From NCBI GenBank assembly GCA_019671135.1, contig JAHRHY010000012.1, positions 1,854,593 through 1,918,592 of the forward strand: a stretch of 64,000 nt of DNA, in the 5' to 3' direction. A model generated the notes under the pieces. It ran no database searches. It worked only from the letters and a program-made list of their open reading frames with translations, and was not told the origin of the DNA. A program made the translations under genes and the position numbers. The stretch comes from Linnemannia hyalina. Lineage: Eukaryota > Mortierellomycota > Mortierellomycetes > Mortierellales > Mortierellaceae. Shown here one piece after another: positions 41,897 to 51,318 of this stretch (within the stretch, counting starts at the first letter, position 1; every line of letters begins with the position of its first letter).

Positions 41897-44800
41897 CATC
41901 CCTTCCTTCCAGGAACAAGACCGAATCCTTCTGCCACCTTCCAAACCCAAATCCACTTTGGTTCCCACCAAGTACACCTCAGGATCCAACCAACTATCCA
42001 AATCCGCCAAGAACCGATCAGCAACCAACATCTCCATTATTAGCAATACACAACTCCGTCAGATCCTCAAGACCAATCAAGGAGTCGGATACATGCTCGA
42101 CGTCTCCCGAATCGAAGAACTCGCCAGCGCAACCACCAACGACAACTCTATCCCTGAATCAAAACCCACAGTCCAACTGCCCGAGAAATATGCCGAATAT
42201 GCTCAGGTATTCTCCAAGATGCAAGCCGACAAGCTACCGCCACATCGACCCTATGATCACAATATCCCTGTGGTCGAAGGAGCCACCGTGCCATTTGGAC
42301 CAGTGTACAACCTATCACAAACGGAACTGCAAGTTCTACGCGAATATATTCAAGAAAACCTTGCAAAAGGGTTCATCCGTCGATCCGAGTCTCCAGCTGG
42401 CGCCCCCGTCCTTTTTGTTAAAAAGAAAGACGGTTCTCTCCGCCTCTGTGTCGACTATCGAGGCCTCAACAAGGTGACTGTCCCCAATCGATGCCCTCTG
42501 CCACTGATCTCCGAAACTTTCGACCGACTAGGCAAAGCCAAGTATTTCACCAAGCTCGACATGCGAGGAGCATACAATCTTCTCCGCATCAAGGAGGGCG
42601 ACGAATGGAAGACTGCATTCCGCTGCCGCTATGGCCACTTCGAGTATACAGTCATGCCCTTCGGACTAATGAACGCTCCCGGAACTTTCCAAGCTTTCGC
42701 CAACGACGTCCTCCGCGATTACCTAGATGACTTTGTCGTGCTATACATTGACGACATTCTCATCTACTCCGACACCCTTGAGGAACATACCGCGCATGTC
42801 CGCAAAGTTCTCAGCAAGCTCCAAGACGCTGGTCTATGCTTAAAACTCGAGAAATGCTCGTTCGACAAGGACAAAGTCGAATTCCTCGGCTTTGTGATCG
42901 GAACTGACGGTATTTCTATGGACCCCGCCAAGGTTGCCGCCATTCGCGATTGGCCCACTCCCTCTTCCGTTTCGGATGTCCAGTGCTTTCTGGGTTTCTC
43001 CAACTTCTACCGTCGTTTTGTACGGAAATACTCCCATATCGCCGCGCCTCTCACCGCGTTACTCAAGAAAAATACTAACTTTATCTGGACCGCTATCGCA
43101 CAAGCCGCTTTCACGGAGCTCAAGTCACGCTTCATGTCTGGCCCCGTCCTTCGGCATTTCCAACCAGATCGCCCCTGCATCATTGAAACTGACGCTTCTG
43201 ACAAGGCCCTCGGCGCTGTCTGCAGTCAGCGTGACCAAGATGGACGCCTACATCCTATCGCTTACTACTCCCGAAAACTATTGCCTGCTGAACTCAACTA
43301 TCAGATCTACGACAAAGAACTCCTTGCCATTGTGTCTGCCTTTAAACATTGGCGACACTACCTGGAATTCTCGCCCGCTACCACGGAAGTCATCACCGAC
43401 CACAGAAATCTTGAGTACTTTACCACCACGCGCCAATTGAGCCGCCGTCAAGTCCGCTGGTCTGAAATCTTGTCTGACTACAACTTTACCATCCATTACC
43501 GCCCTGGCTCCCAGAATGCCGCTGCCGATGCTTTGTCCCGGCGGGACAACCCTGGAGAGGGAGGTGCGGCCCAGCACGGCAAGACCGAGATGACCCTCCT
43601 ACCGCCGATCCAGATTCTGAACACCATCCAGGCCCGGTCACTGCAACCAGAGACGCCAGCGATCCAGGAAAAAATCAAGACACTAATCCCCGATGATCTA
43701 TACTTTGGTCCAATACTCGCCAAGACCGCAAAGTCGAACTCGGACAATGCCCAGTACTCAATTCAAGATGGGCTACTCCTGCGGGATGGCCTTGTCTGCG
43801 TCCCCGACGATCCCGAACTCAAGAAACAAATCCTTCAAGAATGTCACGACGCCCCAACCGCCGGTCATTTTGGAATTACCAAGACCTCAGACCTTGTCAG
43901 TCGAACCTTTTACTGGCCTTCCATGTGGCGTTACATCAAGGATTACATCAACGGTTGTGACACCTGCCAACGGACAAAGTCATCCACTCACAAGCCTTAT
44001 GGACTTTTACAACCCCTGCCTGTACCCGATCGCCCCTGGACCTCAGTATCGATGGATTTCATCACCCAACTCCCCCCCTCAAACGGCTATACGGCAATCT
44101 GTGTTTTTGTGGACCGATTCACCAAGATGGCACACTTTGTCCCCACCTACGACAACATCAATGCACAGGATACGGTCTGTTTGTTCCTAGAACGCGTATT
44201 TTCAGCCCACGGTCTCCCGGATGACATTGTTTCTGACAGAGGCGCCACCTTCACTTCAGCCTTCGTTTCCACCATGTTCAAGTCTCTGGGGATCAATCAG
44301 AAGCTTTCTACCGCCTACCACCAACGCACCGATGGACAGACCGAGAGAGTAAATTCAATACTGGAACAGTACCTACGACGGTATATCGACTATCAGCAAA
44401 CGGACTGGAGCACCCTTCTACCGATAGCAGAATTTGCATACAACAACGCAACACACTCAACAACAAAAACAACACCATTCTTTGCCAACCTCGGCTACCA
44501 TCCGAAATTCACCATCACCATCCCAAGAGTCTCGAAGGACAATGTCCCAGCCCAGGAACGCGTCCAGGCCCTAAAGAACCTCTATGCGGAGATGCAACTC
44601 AATATTCACACCGCCATTGAACAGCATGCCAGGAACTTCGACACCAAGGCCCAACCACAACCCAATCTGCAAGTAGGAGATCTTGTATGGCTAGACGCCC
44701 GGAACCTCCAAACGAACAGACCATGCAAGAAGCTCGACCATAAGCGCATGGGCCCTTACCGTATTCTCGAAAAAATCGGCACTCGATCCTTCCGTCTCGA

Positions 44801-45511
44801 TTTACCACCAACGACCAAGCTACATCCTGTCTTTCATGTAAACTTACTTGAGCGTGCGCATCCAGATACGATCCCCAGTCGAGCCTCAAAACGACCTCCT
44901 CCGCTTGTCGTCTCCGGCGATGAGGAGTACGAGGTTGAGGCCATTTTGGATTCACGGATCAGGCGCAACCACCTTGAATACTATATACATTGGAGAGGCT
45001 ACCCCGTATCCGAACGAACCTGGGAACCGGCCGCCTGTGTCAAGAATTCCCCGGACCTTGTTCGCGAGTTCCATCTGCAACACCCTCACAAACCCAGCCA
45101 AAGGCCTCTTGGAACTCGGCCCTAGAGGGGGAGGTTGTCACGAGACAAGAGCTTGCTCTTGTGACTTCGCCCTAACGAGTATAAAAGGGCCTTAGATAGG
45201 AGGCCTTTCAAGTCCAAATTATCATATGGTGTTTGTTACATCTCTGCAGATCTTGACGATATCCACCGCGTCCATTAGAGGAGAATGTATATATGATACC
45301 AAGCATATAAGACAACCATTGTAACATTTTTTGTTTAACTATCCTACTAAACACCAACCTATTCTCCAAACAACAAAGTCTTCTTATTTTTCGCACACCA
45401 AACTCTTGAATATGTCCATCTACTATTAACCTGTAACCCTCACTGCAAGATTCGACAGAGTAGTTCTTGTATGTGATCATCTAAAGCACTTGTATTCTCA
45501 ACTGTATCTTT

Positions 45512-46006
45512 GGAGGCCTTTCAAGTCCAAATTATCATATGGTGTTTGTTACATCTCTGCAGATCTTGACGATATCCACCGCGTCCATTAGAGGAGAATG
45601 TATATATGATACCAAGCATATAAGACAACCATTGTAACATTTTTTGTTTAACTATCCTACTAAACACCAACCTATTCTCCAAACAACAAAGTCTTCTTAT
45701 TTTTCGCACACCAAACTCTTGAATATGTCCATCTACTATTAACCTGTAACCCTCACTGCAAGATTCGACAGAGTAGTTCTTGTATGTGATCATCTAAAGC
45801 ACTTGTATTCTCAACTGTATCTTTGTCGTGAAATACAGGGGAGAGATTACATTTTAAAAATTCTTGTGCTGTCTATTGCTATTTTATTCTGTGTTCTGTT
45901 GCCCACTATGAAGAGATATGCCAGTTATGGAAGTCAACACTCCGTTCCTTGGACTTTGGATATTTTTTATATGCCTTTTTATATCCTCTGCACATGAAGG
46001 GGCCGC
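45512..46006 (+). mobile_element. 495-bp element, left end of the composite
   Basis: Full-length copy, GGAGGCC...GGGGCCGC, near identical to 50502-50996. Internal ttttaaaaattc at about 45862. The recurrent 64- and 90-codon frames inside these copies lack coding features and are not called as genes. Confidence 0.85.
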
Positions 46007-46167
46007 TACCGAATAAAATATAAAAATATATTTGTATTCTCAACTATGTGCTTGCTGTATGATAGATACCATCCTACATGCTGTTGTGTATACAGTTAAG
46101 TATAAGCCTTTTTAAAAAATTGTTATTGTTGGTTAACGTCATGACAATCCAATACATAAATATTATT

Positions 46168-47457
46168 ATGGATCTAACAAAACACTTCCAACAACTGCTT
46201 GATGACCATTGGACTTTCCTCAACGCTGGATGGCCAACAATTACACCACGTAATAATCATCGTACTGTAAGCAAGGAAATTGGGTATATGCCAGAAATAA
46301 AAGAAACCCTAAATCGACGCCTTGGTCCTATTCCAGTGTACTTCTTTCTTGTTGACATCTGGCCAAAGGTTAAGTATCCTGGTCCATACAAAGAAGTGGA
46401 GAAAGGTCTTTTAATGCTCTATCATCTTGTCAAAGGACTGTCTATGGAAGCAATGGAACCACACATGCCAAAAAGTAGTTTTCATGCAATGCACTCTGTG
46501 TTTTATAAGAAAGAATATACTTTGCACAACAAGTACATCACCAACTGTATTGCAACAATGTTCTCCACAATTAAAATACGCCTTTTGTCTGCAAAGGAAA
46601 AGAATCCTCCATTATTTAAGCATGTTACATTGCATCTTGATGGTCATGATACAAGAGCAACATACAAAGGTGAGAGTAGTGCTGATATGTACTCTTACAA
46701 GCTGAAAAAGTCAGGATTACGCACACAGGTAGCAATGGATTGTAATGGCATGGCTTTATTTGTCTCCAAATCTGCATCTTGCAAGAACAATGCTGATGGA
46801 ACAATGCTGCTAACGATGAAGTTGGACAAGAGAGTGCATGAGATGGATTGCATTGCTCTCGATGGAGGGTATCCACAGTTCTTAAGGAGGCTTATAGATG
46901 AGTCTGATACTCTTAAACTCCAAAATTTCGCTCATCCATACCGTAAACAGAAGAACAAGGAACTTACACAGGAAGAAGCGTTATACAATACCACCTTTGG
47001 TAGTTTCCGCTCGCAGATGGAATCTCTGTTTGCAGACCTTGGTTCCACATTTGAGAAACACAACAACCGTACTCCTGTGTTGGTGGATAAGAAACAAACA
47101 TATAATTTGCAGTTGAAGTTATCTTTGTTACTCTTAAACATGAAAAAGATGGTTGCTTTGTTGAAGATTTCTGCAGAACCAATTCATACAGCTTGGCTTC
47201 GCGAAGGATTCGAGTATCCGACGACAGAGAACGACGTTGAGCAACCAATGGGATATGTTGATGTTGGTGCGCTAGTGGAGGATGGAAATACAATGGCACA
47301 ACTCCAGAACAAATTTCTTGGTATTAATCTTCATGGTGATGTTGATGTTAATGTTGATGAGGACACACCAATGGATCAAGCAGTAATAATGCAACCCGGT
47401 CTTTCCATTGAGCTTAGAGGTACGAAGCGACAAATGGATGTTAATGGTAATTTGTAG
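46168..47457 (+). CDS. DDE (DDE_Tnp_4-like, PIF/Harbinger or IS5 type) transposase
   Basis: About 430 aa. I favour ATG 46168 (MDLTKHFQQLL, aligning with the second copy); ATG 46141 in frame upstream is possible. A helical N-terminus contains NNHRTVSKEIGYM. The catalytic core is VTLHLDGHDTRA (first Asp, near 46640), DMYSYKLKKSGLRTQVAMD, NNADGTMLL, CIALDGGYPQFLR (second Asp, near 46860) and FGSFRSQMESLFADLGSTF (Glu, near 47020). The acidic tail ends at 47457. TTTTTAAAAAA lies 22-32 bp before ATG 46141, and TTTTTAAAA 13 bp after the stop. AT-rich codon use, no intron. The likely enzyme for the GGAGGCC-ended elements here, judging from position and the 3-bp duplications; this is inference. Uninterrupted. 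Confidence 0.75.
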   Translation: MDLTKHFQQLLDDHWTFLNAGWPTITPRNNHRTVSKEIGYMPEIKETLNRRLGPIPVYFFLVDIWPKVKYPGPYKEVEKGLLMLYHLVKGLSMEAMEPHMPKSSFHAMHSVFYKKEYTLHNKYITNCIATMFSTIKIRLLSAKEKNPPLFKHVTLHLDGHDTRATYKGESSADMYSYKLKKSGLRTQVAMDCNGMALFVSKSASCKNNADGTMLLTMKLDKRVHEMDCIALDGGYPQFLRRLIDESDTLKLQNFAHPYRKQKNKELTQEEALYNTTFGSFRSQMESLFADLGSTFEKHNNRTPVLVDKKQTYNLQLKLSLLLLNMKKMVALLKISAEPIHTAWLREGFEYPTTENDVEQPMGYVDVGALVEDGNTMAQLQNKFLGINLHGDVDVNVDEDTPMDQAVIMQPGLSIELRGTKRQMDVNGNL

Positions 47458-48131
47458 ACTTATTGCAGGTTTTTAAAAGAATAGACATACATAGCCTATT
47501 TAGTCAGCGTTGAGATACGGTATTAACTGCCTAGACGCTAATATGCACCGGTATCTATTATTAAAAGTCATGGTATTATTGTAGTAGATCGGATGCTATT
47601 CTATGCTATTCTACAACATTCCTTTTTATTTAACAAAGAGGATAAACACATGTACAAACCTACGCCATAAAAGAATACATAAACACATGTACAAACCTAC
47701 GTCATAAAAGAATACTACATTCTTAACCATTTTTAAACCCCGTCTTTAACGCCAAGCAGTCTTAATAAGCAAGATCTACGTCATACGAGGAACACTACGT
47801 TATTAACCACTTAGATGCCTTTTTAAAACTCTTTTGTTACTAAGCGCCAAGCAGTGTTAATAAGCAAGCGCTATTAATATCCAGTGTGGCAGTGTCCCAT
47901 GAATTAGTATAAATAAAGGACTCCACTTCCCTCTTGCTTAATCTTTATCTTATCTAGTAACCAACCAACCATTATCCATATCTATACAACCATCCATACC
48001 TATACAACCATCTTTTATTGCAATTCTTTATATCAGTGTACTAAGCAGCTGCAATCTACCACACATAAACTGAAAAGTCATTCACACCCACCATATCACA
48101 AGTACAATCTATATCGTTCATATCCAAAAAC
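47458..48131. other. Intergenic region inside the composite unit
   Basis: 674 bp. A tandem pair of about 34 bp (acatgtacaaacctacg...cataaaagaatac) lies at 47647-47715. A TTTTTAAAA motif sits at 47820-47828 and a TATA-like gtataaataaagga at 47909. The leader contains repeated tatacaaccatc units before ATG 48132. It is conserved in the second copy at 53770-54400. Confidence 0.5.
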
Positions 48132-50378
48132 ATGCAGTACGTTCAGCTTACAATCGAGCTCATCACCAAGGCCTTCGAGACATTTTCTTCTAAGAAGGGA
48201 GTGGAGTTTACCAAGAAAGATGCAAATAAGATCTTTAAGGCGCTTGATGAGGATGAGGGAGTAGAGAGATACTACTTTTGTGGTGCAAAGTGCACCAAGT
48301 CCAAGCGCAAATGCATGAAGGAAGTTGATGATGAAGGCATGCATTGTTATGTCCACGATCCTGCGCGCAAGTGTCAAGGCACAACCATTAAGGGCGCTAA
48401 TTGTGGTAGTGTAGCCAAACTTGGTGAAACATACTGTGGACGTCATCGAGAGCAGCATAAAGGTCATATGAAAAGCAGTAACAATAAGGCACCTGCCAAC
48501 AAGCGTACCAAGTCTTCCAAGATAACCAAGAAGACACATACTCCTGAGTTTGTCCCTTCAGATGATGATATGACTTCCGAGGATGAAGAACCAAAGAAGC
48601 GAAAGAGAAACAAGCAGGAGTCATCGGATGAGGAGCCGTCCGATGATGATGAAGAAGATATAATTGCCGTCTCCTTTCCGTTGAGTCCAAAGGTAGTTGA
48701 CATAACGTCCAAGAAAAATGTACCACTCGCTAATACAGGCATATGGATGCGTTATGCAACTAATCCAGCTTTCCTGTATGCAAAAAACTATACTGTAAAT
48801 GGCAAGTACATTATTAAGCTGAAGGAAAAGGACCTCTACATTGTATTGTGTCCACCTGAGCTCATGGGGAAAAATCTTCCTGTACCGAAATTATCTGACA
48901 AAGAGGTACGTATATTACAAAAGATGGGACTCCAAGAGGCAACTCCTGCTGATGTAGAAAAAATAGAAGAGTCTTCTGCTGATGAGAATTCTGACGATGA
49001 TACAGATGATGGTGATACGTCTGATGATGCTGGCTCTGACGATGATTCCCCTGATGATAAAGACTCTGATGATGGCAAGTCCAATAACAGACCTGATGTA
49101 GAATCTGGAGATGATACCTCTAAGGATAACCCTGATGAAAAACTATCTCATAAAAAGTCATCTAAGGATGATGAGAAGAAGACTTCTCGAAAGAAAAGGC
49201 ATTCAGAGATGCCCAAAAATGCAGAGCCATCTTCTAATGTAGACGTTTCTAAGGATGGAAAAGATGAACATACATTTGCACTGGCCACAACGGTGCATAA
49301 CATTAGATCAGAGAAAGACATAGCACGTGCGAAGGACAGAGGATGGATGATTCATCCTAATAACGACATGCTTGAGTATGCAACTAAGTTTACGATGAAT
49401 GGCAAGTACATTGTCAGGCTATCTGGAAAGAATACATACGTTGGCCTGTTTACGCTTGATGCTCTGCGCGGTGTCGGTGATGTTCCAGAGTTGGATATCT
49501 TGGAACGCTCCATGCTTAGCAAGATGAAACTTCAACCATTGTCTGATGAAGAGAGAAAGACGCTTTTCAACGAGGAGATCGAAGTAGAAGAAGAAGTACC
49601 AGTAGAAGGACCAACAGATAAATCCAAGGTGATATGGAAAAAACTTAACAAGTACTTGGAATATTCCGAGAATGTACTTGTAAATGGAATGCACATTCTC
49701 AAGATGCGCAAAAAAGACACTGTAATCGGCTTGATGACTGATGACCATATTGCTGCAGAGAATGTAGAGTGTCATTCTCTTAGCCAGAAGGAAAAAGAGA
49801 AGTTGTTTGCTATGGGATTTAAACCGCATGAGCATAAGCAAAGCTTGCCACAGAAAGATGAGAGCACATGTGAGGATGATAAAGATGCTGAGGGCGATAA
49901 AGATGCTGAGGATGACAAAGATGCGGTGGGTGATAAAGATGCTGAAGATGACAAAGATGCTGAGGGTGATAACGATGCTGAGGATGACAAAGATGCTGAG
50001 GGTGATAACGATGCTGAAGATGATAAAGATGCTGAGGATGATAAAGATGCTGAGGATGTTATGTGGAAAAGGTACCCTAAAGATAAAAGCTCTTCGGGTA
50101 TAATCGTCATAGATAAAGACGAAATTAAATGGACAACATGTTCGTTTGACAAGAAGCATGAATATGCAACCAACTACCTTTTCGACGGATGTCATCTGCT
50201 CAAGAGGTACGAAGAGGACATTATTGTTGGACTGCTGTATAAGATACCTGCAAACGGTGACAGTAACTATAGTCGAGACAAATTTACCAACAACAAACAA
50301 AAGCAGAAGTTAATTGCCATGGGGTTCACGATCGAGGAATTGCCTAAATTGTACTCTCCAGATGTAAAGTTTTGGTAG
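48132..50378 (+). CDS. Large acidic protein with paired Cys/His motifs and a four-fold repeat
   Basis: 748 aa from ATG 48132; family not recognised. An N-terminal helical part (YVQLTIELITKAFETFSSKK) is followed by two Cys/His units, FCGAKCTKSKRKC...MHCYVH and KCQGTTIKGANCG...TYCGRH (residues about 48-113). These resemble small zinc-binding modules found in mobile and viral proteins. Four diverged repeats of about 60-70 aa follow, each with VNGKYIIKLKEKDLYIVL or FTMNGKYIVRLSGKNTYVGL-type cores and a nearby M-G/K-F/L motif. They are separated by Asp/Ser/Lys-rich linkers, including a (DKDAE-D/G) 6-residue tandem run (49870-50060, 18-bp unit). Nuclear localisation is likely from KKRKRNK. It may be the DNA-binding partner of the neighbouring transposase, as PIF/Harbinger elements carry two genes; this is inference. 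Confidence 0.65.
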   Translation: MQYVQLTIELITKAFETFSSKKGVEFTKKDANKIFKALDEDEGVERYYFCGAKCTKSKRKCMKEVDDEGMHCYVHDPARKCQGTTIKGANCGSVAKLGETYCGRHREQHKGHMKSSNNKAPANKRTKSSKITKKTHTPEFVPSDDDMTSEDEEPKKRKRNKQESSDEEPSDDDEEDIIAVSFPLSPKVVDITSKKNVPLANTGIWMRYATNPAFLYAKNYTVNGKYIIKLKEKDLYIVLCPPELMGKNLPVPKLSDKEVRILQKMGLQEATPADVEKIEESSADENSDDDTDDGDTSDDAGSDDDSPDDKDSDDGKSNNRPDVESGDDTSKDNPDEKLSHKKSSKDDEKKTSRKKRHSEMPKNAEPSSNVDVSKDGKDEHTFALATTVHNIRSEKDIARAKDRGWMIHPNNDMLEYATKFTMNGKYIVRLSGKNTYVGLFTLDALRGVGDVPELDILERSMLSKMKLQPLSDEERKTLFNEEIEVEEEVPVEGPTDKSKVIWKKLNKYLEYSENVLVNGMHILKMRKKDTVIGLMTDDHIAAENVECHSLSQKEKEKLFAMGFKPHEHKQSLPQKDESTCEDDKDAEGDKDAEDDKDAVGDKDAEDDKDAEGDNDAEDDKDAEGDNDAEDDKDAEDDKDAEDVMWKRYPKDKSSSGIIVIDKDEIKWTTCSFDKKHEYATNYLFDGCHLLKRYEEDIIVGLLYKIPANGDSNYSRDKFTNNKQKQKLIAMGFTIEELPKLYSPDVKFW
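49870..50060 (+). repeat. 18-bp coding minisatellite (Asp-Lys-Asp-Ala-Glu-Asp/Gly)
   Basis: About ten in-frame copies of an 18-bp unit, gataaagatgctgaggat and variants, inside the 748-aa gene. It is absent from the second copy of the gene at 54401. Confidence 0.85.
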
Positions 50379-50501
50379 TTGTTGAGACAGATGAAGAGTA
50401 GATATTTTAAAAACTATCCAATTGTCAACAGTTGGCATTTGTGGTTGTATATATAGCATGAACTTTTTAAAAATGTAACATGTCTTCGACACTTCCACCT
50501 A

Positions 50502-50996
50502 GGAGGCCTTTCAAGTCCAAATTATCATATGGTGTTTGTTACATCTCTGCAGATCTTGACGATATCCACCGCGTCCATTAGAGGAGAATGTATATATGAT
50601 ACCAAGCATATAAGACAACCATTGTAACATTTTTTGTTTAACTATCCTACTAAACACCAACCTATTCTCCAAACAACAAAGTCTTCTTATTTTTCGCACA
50701 CCAAACTCTTGAATATGTCCATCTACTATTAACCTGTAACCCTCACTGCAAGATTCGACAGAGTAGTTCTTGTATGTGATCATCTAAAGCACTTGTATTC
50801 TCAACTGTATCTTTGTCGTGAAATACAGGGGAGAGATTACATTTTAAAAATTCTTGTGCTGTCTATTGCTATTTTATTCTGTGTTCTGTTGCCCACTATG
50901 AAGAGATATGCCAGTTATGGAAGTCAACACTCCGTTCCTTGGACTTTGGATATTTTTTATATGCCTTTTTATATCCTCTGCACATGAAGGGGCCGC
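50502..50996 (+). mobile_element. 495-bp element, right end of the composite
   Basis: Full copy in the same orientation as the left end, GGAGGCC...GGGGCCGC. Preceded by tttttaaaaatgtaac and cacttccaccta, followed by the TTT duplication and the remainder of the split outer copy. Confidence 0.85.
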
Positions 50997-51184
50997 TTTG
51001 TCGTGAAATACAGGGGAGAGATTACATTTTAAAAATTCTTGTGCTGTCTATTGCTATTTTATTCTGTGTTCTGTTGCCCACTATGAAGAGATATGCCAGT
51101 TATGGAAGTCAACACTCCGTTCCTTGGACTTTGGATATTTTTTATATGCCTTTTTATATCCTCTGCACATGAAGGGGCCGCATA

Positions 51185-51318
51185 GCAAATCTATAGCTCT
51201 TTACTTGGTATCGCCAATACAACATACTCTTTAACCTATTCCTTATACTCATTTCTTAGTCCTTGATCAAGGTTCTCTTTATCTACTTCATTCTATTGCT
51301 TGGTCTGCTTTCTTGACA
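51185..51318 (+). repeat. Distal part of the Ty3-A 3' LTR
   Basis: 134 bp equal to the last 134 bp of the 197-bp LTR (gcaaatctatag...ttcttgaca). Joined abruptly at 51318/51319 to a reversed Ty3-B gag fragment. Confidence 0.85.

Larger units (their letters stand above)
34388..45125 (+). pseudogene. Ty3-A Pol (PR-RT-RH-IN-chromodomain), split by Ty3-B
   Basis: The 5' part runs in the -1 frame from gag to 34877: aspartic protease AMIDSGATISFIH (near 34530) and ILGMDWL. It resumes after Ty3-B at 41902 in the same frame. RT: LCVDYRGLNKVT (42445), FTKLDMRGAYNLLRI, VMPFGLMNAPGTFQ, VLYIDDILIYS (42740). RNase H: IIETDASDKALGAV (43180). Integrase zinc finger HFGITKT...CDTCQR (43865-43975) and D,D-35-E (SMDFI 44050, VSDRGATF 44230, GQTERVNS 44335). 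C-terminal chromodomain EYEVEAILDSRIRRN...YYIHWRGYP...TWEP (44925-45030), which targets integration to heterochromatin marks in relatives. Apart from the insertion, no break is seen. Confidence 0.9.
45512..50996 (+). mobile_element. Composite DNA transposon: direct 495-bp ends around transposase and acidic gene
   Basis: Outer boundaries are a full 495-bp element at each end in the same orientation (45512-46006 and 50502-50996). The unit is flanked by TTT on both sides (45509-45511 and 50997-50999), interrupting another 495-bp copy. The inner edges of the two copies (TACCG after 46006, CCTA before 50502) show no matching duplication, so the 5,485-bp unit appears to have moved as one piece. Cargo: a DDE transposase gene (46168-47457) and a 748-aa acidic protein gene (48132-50378). 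Confidence 0.8.
45199..51181 (+). mobile_element. 495-bp element (split copy) inserted in the Ty3-A 3' LTR
   Basis: The left part is 45199-45511 and the right part 51000-51181. Together, counting the TTT duplication once, they make exactly 495 bp. Ends are GGAGGCCTTTCAAG and CATGAAGGGGCCGC. Flanked by ATA on both sides (45196-45198 and 51182-51184), which restores the uninterrupted Ty3-A LTR sequence ttagatagcaaat. It is itself split by the composite unit 45512-50996. Confidence 0.9.
32692..51318 (+). mobile_element. Ty3/gypsy chromovirus Ty3-A, interrupted by nested insertions
   Basis: 5' LTR 32692-32888 (197 bp, TGTCACG...TTGACA). The 3' LTR is split into 45136-45198 and 51185-51318 (63 + 134 = 197 bp). 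Internal order gag, PR, RT, RNase H, integrase, chromodomain. A purine tract agagggggagg precedes the 3' LTR. Pol is interrupted by Ty3-B (34878-41896) and the 3' LTR by the 495-bp/composite element stack (45199-51181). Left flank ATATG (32687-32691) is not repeated after 51318 (GCTAC), so the two ends do not share a target duplication. Confidence 0.9.

Noticed and set aside
45208..45793. Recurrent 90- and 64-codon frames inside every 495-bp element copy
   Set aside because: Their conservation follows from the DNA repeat itself. The copies are broken elsewhere (58943-59437) and no domain or start context supports coding.
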